Source: Branchiostoma floridae (lineage: Eukaryota; Chordata; Leptocardii; Amphioxiformes; Branchiostomatidae). From it: 64,000 nucleotides of DNA. Shown here piece by piece: positions 56,724 through 64,000 of the stretch. The position numbers and the translations under genes were made by a program. The notes under the pieces were generated by a model, which saw nothing but the letters and a program-made list of their open reading frames with translations, searched no databases and had not been told where the DNA came from. Position 1 is the first letter of the stretch. The number at the start of each line of letters is the position of its first letter. The stretch covers positions 1,427,321 to 1,491,320 of the forward strand of contig NC_049984.1 in assembly GCF_000003815.2 (NCBI RefSeq). Direction: 5' to 3'.

Positions 56724-58080
56724 AAGGTCCCTTTACGGCCCATTTACGGCGGCACCTTTTAGCACTGCTATTGGTCAAGCTGTAACTCCATCAGGTCCCT
56801 TTACGGCACCTTCCAGCACTGCTATTGGTCAAGCTGTGACTCCATAACATCCCTTTACGGCACCTTCCAGCACTACTATTGGTCAAGCTGTGGCTCCAGC
56901 AGGTCCATTTACGCCACCTTCCAGCACTGCTATTGGTCAAGCTGTGGCTCCACCAGGTCCCTTTACGGTACCTTCCAGCACTGCTATTGGTCAAGCTGGC
57001 TGCGGCTCCAGCAGGTCCCTTTACGGCACCTTCCAGCATTGCTATTGGTCAAGCTGTGGCTCCACCAGGTCCCTTTACGGTACCTTCCAGCACTGCTATT
57101 GGTCAAGCTGTGGCTCCACCAGGTCCATTTACGCCACCTTCCAGCACTACTATTGGTCAAGCTGTGGCTCCACCAGGTCCCTTTACGGCACCTTCCAGCA
57201 CTGCTATTGGTCAAGCTGTGGCTCCACCAGGTCCCTTTACGGTACCTTCCAGCACTGCTATTGGTCAAGCTGTGGCTCCACCAGGTCCCTTTACGGTACC
57301 TTCCAGCACTGCTATTGGTCAAGCTGTGGCTCCACCAGGTCCATTTACGCCACCTTCCAGCACTGCTATTGGTCAAGCTGTGGCTCCACCAGGTCCATTT
57401 ACGCCACCTTCCAGCACTGCTATTGGTCAAGCTGTGGCTCCACCAGGTCCATTTACGCCACCTTCCAGCACTGCTATTGGTCAAGCTGTGGCTCCACCAG
57501 GTCCCTTTACGGTACCTTCCAGCACTGCTATTGGTCAAGCTGTGGCTCCATCAGGTCCCTTTACGGTACCTTCCAGCACTGCTATTGGTCAAGCTGTGGC
57601 TCCACCAGGTCCATTTACGCCACCTTCCAGCACTGCTATTGGTCAAGCTGTGGCTCCATCAGGTCCCTTTACGGCACCTTTCAGCACTACTATTGGTCAA
57701 GCTGTAACTCCAGCAGGTCCCTTTACGCCACCTTCCAGCACTGCTATTGGTCAAGCTGCGGATCCAGCAGGTCCCTTTACGGCACCTTCCAGCACTGCTA
57801 TTGGTCAAGCTGTGACTCCAGCAGCTCCCTTTACGGCACCTTTCAGCATTGCTGTTGGTCAAGCTGTGACTCCAGCAGGTCCCTTTACGGCACCTTCCAG
57901 CACTGCTATTGGTCAAGCTGTGCCTCCATCAGGTCCCTTTACGGCACCTTCCAGCACTGCTATTGGTGCTATTGGTCAAGCCGCAACTCCAGCAGGTCCT
58001 TTTACGGCACCTTCTAGCACTACTATTGGTCAAGCTGTGGCTCCATCACATCCCTTTTCAAGTAGCTCCCTTTACGGGGC
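56724..58080. repeat. 54-bp minisatellite, right arm
   Basis: About 25 units of GGTCCCTTTACGGTACCTTC, CAGCACTGCTATTGGTCAAG and CTGTGGCTCCACCA. Central units (57040-57600) are almost identical and the edges are more diverged, the usual sign of expansion from the middle. The left arm has about 14 units. Several frames are open, the longest 408 codons with GQAVAPPGPFTVPSSTAI repeats. A 4-bp insertion near 56997 switches frame without consequence, so no single frame is maintained and I do not call a protein. Confidence 0.97.
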
Positions 58081-58134
58081 CTTTTTGGCGCAGGGAGGGA
58101 CATGAAGCAAAAGTTCCGTTTGGCATTGAGCAGT

Positions 58135-58285
58135 GATATACGGTTCCTGACATTTAGCCGCACCTATAATAGTCTTGGTGCGGCTTTGCTGGATAATCGT
58201 GTTGGTGGGTTTATTGGGAGGACCTGGAGTTGTTTATCAACTGCCGTGCCGCAGTATTCGTCTATTCACTGATGCGGAGGGTTTA
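58135..58285. other. Conserved flank of the 54-bp minisatellite, right arm
   Basis: The inverted partner of 24570-24730, about 88% identical by eye. Confidence 0.6.
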
Positions 58286-58289
58286 CAGT

Positions 58290-58690
58290 CTTTACGGCTT
58301 TAGATTAGAATGAGTTTTATGGAAAAGATAGAAAGCTGCACTAATACACTACACAGTACATGTTTTACATGAATCCTTGTGATCAACAAAACAATTATGG
58401 TAAGCTTATTATTATCTGCGATGGATTATTTACGAATGTATATATGTATATGCTAATGTCATTTCTTAAGCCAAAGCTTACTTGTGTTTCAATTTAATGA
58501 GTCTCTTAGCCAATTGATACAGATAGTTCTGTATCTGTATCTTGTAGTTGAAAACAAGGTTGATCTTTTCCAAGAAAATTCACCTTATAAGCCTAACTTA
58601 AGCTGCTTACAACATGTTAACATAATGCCTACCAAAAGGTTAGTTTCTATTTACTACGGCTGAAGGCTTCATTATATATTATGTTTCTTC
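58290..58690. other. No feature seen upstream of the exon
   Basis: AT-rich presumed intron leading to the acceptor of the 113-nt exon. It contains another TCTGTATCTGTATCTTG motif near 58528. Confidence 0.4.
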
Positions 58691-58698
58691 CTCCCCAG

Positions 58699-58811
58699 GG
58701 GCCCAAGCGGAACCGTTCCCCCGACCCTGTCCTTCATGACGCCGCCCACAGACAGCACGGCGTACCCCACCTTCCCGGAGGGATACAGGCCCTGGGACAG
58801 GCCGCTACAAG
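58699..58811 (+). CDS. Internal exon, Pro/Ser/Thr-rich (right paralogue)
   Basis: This 113-nt exon lies between TTTCTTCCTCCCCAG and a GTACGT donor at 58812. In the phase set by the signal-peptide exon (two bases carried in), it reads GPSGTVPPTLSFMT, PPTDSTAYPTFP and EGYRPWDRPLQ and exits in phase 1. Length, both splice junctions and all but one residue (Thr for Ala in PPTD) match the left copy at 22677-22789. Other frames are not conserved in this way. Proline, serine and threonine make up about half of the peptide, as in mucin-like linkers. Further exons must lie beyond, and none was identified before the window ends. Confidence 0.72.
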
Positions 58812-58879
58812 GTACGTGCTGCAAACTTGTCAAACAGTTGTGTTCAAATCTCCAAACACTGATGCTAGTGGGGAATAAT

Positions 58880-59570
58880 GATGGAGAATTAGGTGCCCCA
58901 CACAACGTGTAATCAACGCACTTCCGCGTGCAGGAATGTGTTGTGTAGAATTCTGAAAACAGCTCAGAAATAAGTCCAAATGAATGACATTACAGCAATG
59001 AATAGAGGCGTCAATCTGAATGACGTATTGAATGAAACTCCATCTCTGACGCACGTCGAACAATGTTATCATGTAGACAGGCGTTCTCACGTCACATCAA
59101 CGGAAGTGTCGCTGGCTGCTTCCTTTCTTTGCTTTTAAAGTTTCATGATGAAGAATGCAAGTACAGCTCTACCTCATATCACGTGTAACCAACGTACTTC
59201 CGTGTGTAGGAAAGCGATTTGTGTCTAATTCTATAAGCCACTCGGAAATAAGTGCATTTGACATTATAAAGCAATGAATAGAGGCGTGAAAGACTGATCT
59301 GTCTGACGCACGTCGAACAGTGTTATCATGTCGACAGGCGTTCTCACGTCACACAATAGAGGATGGCTGCTTCCTTTTTGTGCTCCTATCTCGCCTTCGT
59401 GTGCAGACATGTGGGACTAATTCCAGACATCATTCGGAAATACCTCCAGAAGAAAGGCATTGCAGTAATGTCTAATGAACAGAGGCGACTAGTTGCCTAG
59501 AGTGACGGATGTACAATACCGGTAAGGCGTCATTCTCACTTCAGAACAACAGGAAGCTCCTTAGGCTGCT
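58880..59570. repeat. Ancient ~230-bp unit, three tandem copies, right arm
   Basis: Units at about 58917-59130, 59190-59383 and 59397-59570 share a CAGACATG/GTGTAGGAA-type start, CAATGAATAGAGGCGT, ACGCACGTCGAACA and AGGCGTTCTCACGTCAC. Each pairs with a unit in 22001-22620, so the array predates the inverted duplication. Confidence 0.8.
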
Positions 59571-59713
59571 GCCATCTGATGATTGGTGATGTATAGAATC
59601 ATGTGAAGGTAAATCGCTCCAACACGGCACGGCGATTAATATGTGTCGTGTTTGGGCAGCAGACCTCGTCACTGTCGACAGTCACAGACGTCTCCGCGGA
59701 TAATTGGTCCATC

Positions 59714-59880
59714 AGTCACCTCCAGGTGTGATCAGTCACCTCCAGGTGTGACAAGGGCATCCATGGAGGAGCAGGTGTGATCAGTCACCTCCAGGTGTGA
59801 CAAGGGCATCCATGGAGGAGCAGGTGTGATCAGTCACCTCCAGGTGTGACAAGGGCATCCATGGAGGAGCAGGTGTGACA
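59714..59880. repeat. ~49-bp minisatellite, about 3 copies
   Basis: The units contain GTGATCAGTCACCTCCAGGT, GTGACAAGGGCATCCATGGA and GGAGCAG. GTGATCAGTCAC is itself nearly palindromic. The mirrored left-arm position is an assembly gap. Confidence 0.92.
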
Positions 59881-60015
59881 GGTGATGGATGAAGAACGTG
59901 CTGTTCTCATCTGTCAACATTCAGGAGTGGCGTGTTGGAACATTGTCGGATCTTTCAACTCAGGTGTCGAAAAATGTGAAGGTTCGAGCGACTGACTTTA
60001 GACAGATAGTTGTAA

Positions 60016-60050
60016 ATGTGTGTGTGTGTGTGTGTGTGTGCGTGTGTGTG

Positions 60051-60093
<43 letters not shown>

Positions 60094-60102
60094 GTGTGTG
60101 TG
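60016..60102. repeat. (TG)n microsatellite, right arm
   Basis: About 86 bp of TG with C interruptions, the partner of the left CA tract (225 bp). It is next to the conserved segment beginning ATGAAGAACGTGCTGTTCTC at 59889. Confidence 0.97.
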
Positions 60103-60359
60103 GATGGGAGGTGTTTTCTTCACCACATAGTGAAATGAAATCAAATGTAATCATGGTTAATGGCCCAAAAATGTGCGATGTCGGTGTGACCCAAGTGACC
60201 GAAACTAATAAGCTTACCGTACATCTGTCTACGTTCCTGTACCCTTAACCATTTGATCATGTCTTGTGAGTTTGACAAATTGTTATGTCCACGCTAAGAC
60301 AACTTGAGCAATTATGCGTGAAGAAAGATCTCCCCTTTGTTGGAATACTTAATGATGCG

Positions 60360-60735
60360 TGTCAGACCGATTCGTTTTGTTGAAGTTTGGTAAGACTTGT
60401 GCCTCAGTCATCTATAAAATTTGTCGTAAAGGATAAACTTCCCGTTCTTACTGCCGAGGCACCCAAGTGTAGCGTAAACAGCGTAATTGTTAATCAATCT
60501 TACATAAAATGCGCTACTAAATCTAACATAAAATACACAGCGGTTACCCAATATACAATAAAGCACACAGTGAGAAACCCATGCATCATAAAACGCACAG
60601 CGGTTGCCCTGCTTAGCAGAATCCAAGCCACGATAATTTTTCAATTCAACCTTGATTTAACGTTGAGCGCACACTGGTTATGCATAAATTACATGTTGAA
60701 CATGGACCTAGCCTGGAATGCAAAATAGTTGCGCA
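60360..60735. other. Right-arm homology block with 27-30-bp internal repeats
   Basis: The inverted partner of 20500-21250. Imperfect units share ATAAAA-ACACAGCGGTTRCCC. A frame with KHTVRNPCIIKRTAV is open in both arms, but the unit is roughly a multiple of three, so the open frame is weak evidence. The SINE and the 139-bp repeat of the left arm are absent here. Confidence 0.5.
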
Positions 60736-61235
60736 ATATAGGAGTAAAATCAAGGGTTTACTTAAAAGAAACAAAAAAAGCACATCAGTAGTTAATCATG
60801 CTGTACCCAATTTTACAAGTTGTAGCCGTCCGTCAAAGATAGCCGCTTATTACGTGATCACATCGTAACGTCTGCAGTCGTTGCAAGACAAATCACAGAA
60901 CGGGCGGTGTAGGGACATCATAGTGAGAAGGAAATGAGAATAATTTTCTGTTGATTGATTCCGTGGACCAACATCTTTGGATTAGCAGAAATGCTGCTTG
61001 CTGTCAACACTGTATTCATATCAAGTAATACATTTCTGAAGAGATTTAGAAAACCGCAGCACAGCAATTCACGTTGTTTATTTCATTCCTAAAGGAGACT
61101 GAATAAAAGAGAAAGAAGTTTATGGGCAATATTTTCGATCAGGAAAAATGGCTCATCGCCAAATCTGGGCGCCTCTAGGGGTGACTGTGACCTACCGATG
61201 TGCAGATGGGCACCAAAGAAGCGAGCAAAATCGAT

Positions 61236-62520
61236 GATACCTCTTAGTTACTACCGTACGCCTGAAACCTCACAGTTTGAATAGTGTCCCAGGTGTTTTG
61301 GAGCCGATTCTTTGAACCTTCATGGAGAGCATTTTCCCGACACGATACAGCTCTCGTGGGAAAACTACCGGACATGAAACGTAAACTGCCGTATTGAGTG
61401 CGTCTGCTGGTTTTGAGATCCACTTTTAGCCAACCCATCAACAATATTTGGTGGGTAGACTATCTCGAAGATTTTGCTTGTGGATGGACACTATCTTTAC
61501 TCGCCTACTTAGGCCTACCGCCCATCCTTGGATATACTTTATTTATGATGTCATATTTGAAAGTGATAAGATAAATAGAACTAAAAGGAAACATTCTCTG
61601 CTTATATATGACCAGTATCCTGTTACTAAAACCTCCCAGGCTTTCATTTCCTTATCAACTATTTATCGAAATCAGGCTATAATGCCATGTAGTTTACCTT
61701 TTCGTGGCTACCAGATTGTCAGTCCGTCAGCTTGTCTACTTATCTCAGATATACCAGACTGAGTGTAATATCAAGAAAATACAAGGATGACATTCCTCCT
61801 TATTTTCTAGTCATCGAATTTCAAAGACGAAGTGGCCTAACCGGTACCGTGTTCAGTAGACATGAGCATCTTCGCAAAATCGATGATACCTCCTAGTTAC
61901 TACCGTACGCTTGAAACCTCACAGTTTGAGTAGTGTCCCAGGTGTTTTGGAGCCGATTCTTTGAACCTTCATGGACCGCCACGATACAGCTCTCGTGGGA
62001 AAACTACCAGACATGAAACGTAAACTGTCGTATTGAGTGCGTCTGCTTATTTCCAGATCCACTTTTTGCCAACTCAAGAACAATATCTGGTGGACAGACT
62101 CTGCAAAAGATTGTGCTAGGTTCATGAAAACTACCTTTCCTCCCCTCTCACCATACTCTAGTTGTGATGCGATATTTGGGAATGATAAGATGAATGGACT
62201 GAAAGATTTAGGAAATCGTGTCTTCTCATGACCAAGATCATGTTAATAAAACTTCTCAGGCTTTCATTCCCCTGTCAACTCTGACGAAATCGGAATGTAG
62301 ACCGCTATTGTAGTGCCTTGCAGTTTACTTTTTCTTGGCTACCAGATTGTCAGTCCGGAAGCACGGCTTCACATTATCTCAGAAATACCAGACTGAGTGC
62401 AATTACTACAATATTAAGAAAGTACTGGGATGATATTCTCCCTTTTTGATACTAGTCATCGAATTTTAAAGATGATATTGCCTAACCGGTATCGTGTTCA
62501 GTAGACATGAGCATCTTTGC
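61236..62520. repeat. ~640-bp tandem duplication, right arm only
   Basis: Two units (61236-61880 and 61881-62520) share TAGTTACTACCGTACGC, AGTGTCCCAGGTGTTTTGGA, CATGAAACGTAAACTG and CAGATTGTCAGTCCG, and both end in GTTCAGTAGACATGAGCATC. The left arm has one unit. Divergence of a few per cent in parts suggests a younger age than the arm duplication. Confidence 0.85.
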
Positions 62521-62935
62521 GCTATTTCCGGCTTGTCAACAATCGGAAAAGTTGAAAGCCTTCTGACGATGAAGTTTTCTTGTAAGGAGAAGAAGAGTAA
62601 TGACTTGAGGGCGTTTTGTAATGGGATTGTCGTCAGGAACAGATTTCACGGGGAATTGGACGGGATCAGGTTTCGACGAACGCGAGTCTCCAATGACAAG
62701 TAGAGTGAGGTTTCATTTATCATAGACGCCAGAAACTCCTCAGCAAAGCTACTTCGTAATCCCCATCAGAGGAATCTCGTATCAGACCAAATCGAACATA
62801 CTAGCTACTAGTAGCTAGTCTGATGCAGGCTCCTGTCGTCAAGGAATTTCAACTCGTTTGGTACTTCCGCCATCAGTGGCAATCAGAGAAAGCATTTCAA
62901 TGGTAACAATCATCGTTAGAGGCCATTAAGTTTCG
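62490..62935 (+). other. Right-arm conserved block with a 69-codon frame
   Basis: The inverted partner of 18770-19175. The frame at 62494-62703 has the same length and stop as the left one. It is immediately followed by the end of the arm that precedes the 46-bp array. Confidence 0.3.
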
Positions 62936-63116
62936 GTAATTGTGAAAATGGGCACTTAAATATGCATTTGAAGACAGATATCGTCAAATTTGTGTACTTA
63001 GACGTGCATTTTAGCCCAGGCATCATAAAATAAAGACTACAAAATCCAACGAAAAGGGACAACTGCATACACCCTGACATTTGTGCTTTATCACAAAAGT
63101 GTGTACCTCAAAACAT

Positions 63117-64000
63117 CGGGATGTTCTGACGGCATCAGCAGACCTGACAGCCTCCGACTTTCCGAGAAGTTCTGACGGCATCAGCAGACCTGACAAGCCT
63201 CCGACTTTCCGGGATGTTCTGACGGCCTCAGCAGACCCGACAGCCTCCGACTTTCCGGGATGTTCTGACGGCATCAGCAGACCTGACAAGCCTCCGACTT
63301 TCCGGGAAGTTCTGGCGGCCCCAGCAGACCTGACCGCCTCCGACTTTCCAGAAAGTTCTGACGGCATCAGCAGACCTGACAGTCTCCGACTTTCCGGGAA
63401 GTTCTGACGGCATCAGCAGACCTGACAGCCTCCGACTTTCCGGGGAGTTCTGACGGCCTCAGCAGACCTGACAGCCTCCGACTTTCCGGGAAGTTCTGAC
63501 GGCATCAGCAGACCTGACAGTCTCCGACTTTCCGGGAAGTTCTGACGGCATCAGCAGACCTGACAGTCTCCGACTTTCCGGGAAGTTCTGACGGCATCAG
63601 CAGACCTGACAGCCTCCGACTTTCCGGGAAGTTCTGACGGCCTCAGCAGACCTGACAGCCTCCGACTTTCCGGGAAGTTCTGACGGCCTCAGCAGACCTG
63701 ACAGCCTCCGACTTTCCCGGAAGTTCTGAAGGCCTCAGCAGACTTTCCCGGAAGTTCTGACGGCCTCAGCAGACCTGACAGCCTCCGACCTTCCGGGAAG
63801 TTCTGACGGCATCAGCAGACCTGACAGCCTCCGACTTTCCGGGAAGTTCTGACGGTCTCAGCAGACCTGACAGCTTCCGACTTTTCGGGAAGTTCTGACG
63901 GCCTCAGCAGACCTGACAGCCTCCGACTTTCCCGGAAGTTCTGACGGCCTCAGCAGACCTGACAGCCTCCGACTTTCCGGGAAGTTCTGACGGTCTCAGC
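63117..64000. repeat. 46-bp minisatellite, right arm, runs off the window
   Basis: At least 19 units of GACGGCATCAGCAGACCTGA, CAGCCTCCGACTTTCCGGGA and AGTTCT continue to the last base. It is the inverted counterpart of 17656-18244 but longer. Alternating CATCAG/CCTCAG variants give an internal register for typing. Confidence 0.96.

Noticed and set aside
56879-58105. 408-codon frame of 18-residue repeats (GQAVAPPGPFTVPSSTAI) as a repetitive protein
   Set aside because: The unit is 54 bp, so several frames on both strands stay open. A 4-bp insertion near 56997 switches frame without a stop, and the left-arm array also shifts frame. No frame is selectively kept.

Overview
This window looks like non-coding-rich nuclear DNA of an invertebrate deuterostome, most likely a lancelet (Branchiostoma). 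The taxon is inferred from sequence style. There are no compact operons or prokaryotic genes. There are long minisatellites, several LINE 3' ends, tRNA-derived SINE-like pieces, MITEs, and spliced exon fragments with canonical GT/AG sites. Four runs of exactly 100 N show that it comes from a scaffolded draft assembly.

The dominant structure is a very large imperfect inverted duplication. From about 17.6 kb to the window end at 64 kb, landmarks on the left recur in reverse order and on the opposite strand on the right, about a centre near 41.7 kb. Paired landmarks (left/right) are: 46-bp minisatellite 17.66-18.24/63.12-64.00; CA/TG tract 21.5/60.05; 113-nt exon 22.68-22.79/58.70-58.81; 54-bp minisatellite 24.79-25.57/56.72-58.08; block 27.06-27.33/55.27-55.53; repeat block 31.8-32.4/53.0-53.85; signal-peptide exon 37.95-38.06/47.65-47.74; CCAAT-rich block 38.19-38.68/46.74-47.2; 39.80-39.94/45.23-45.36; and 41.0/42.3 next to the spacer. 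The right arm leaves the window, so the outer end is not seen.

Each arm carries part of one gene of a divergent paralogous pair. The left copy reads on the minus strand and the right copy on the plus strand. Recognisable exons are a first exon with a signal peptide (phase 2 donor) and, 11-15 kb downstream, a 113-nt Pro/Ser/Thr-rich exon whose entry phase fits exon 1. The product is probably a secreted or membrane-anchored protein with a mucin-like stalk. I do not recognise the family, and intervening or downstream exons may be missed.

The arms differ by later insertions, and the opposite arm supplies empty sites: a LINE at 28.0-30.3 kb with an intact reverse transcriptase frame but no 5' part, a MITE at 26.6 kb, and a 71-bp LINE stub at 53.7 kb with a 6-bp target duplication. 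Two palindromic elements (32.5 and 44.15 kb) share terminal repeats and 9-bp target duplications. Three dispersed sites show a hammerhead-ribozyme-like core.

The first 17 kb, outside the visible arm, hold LINE and SINE remnants, a foldback, tandem duplications, a MITE pair and a compound 48/32-bp minisatellite. I find no convincing protein-coding gene there.
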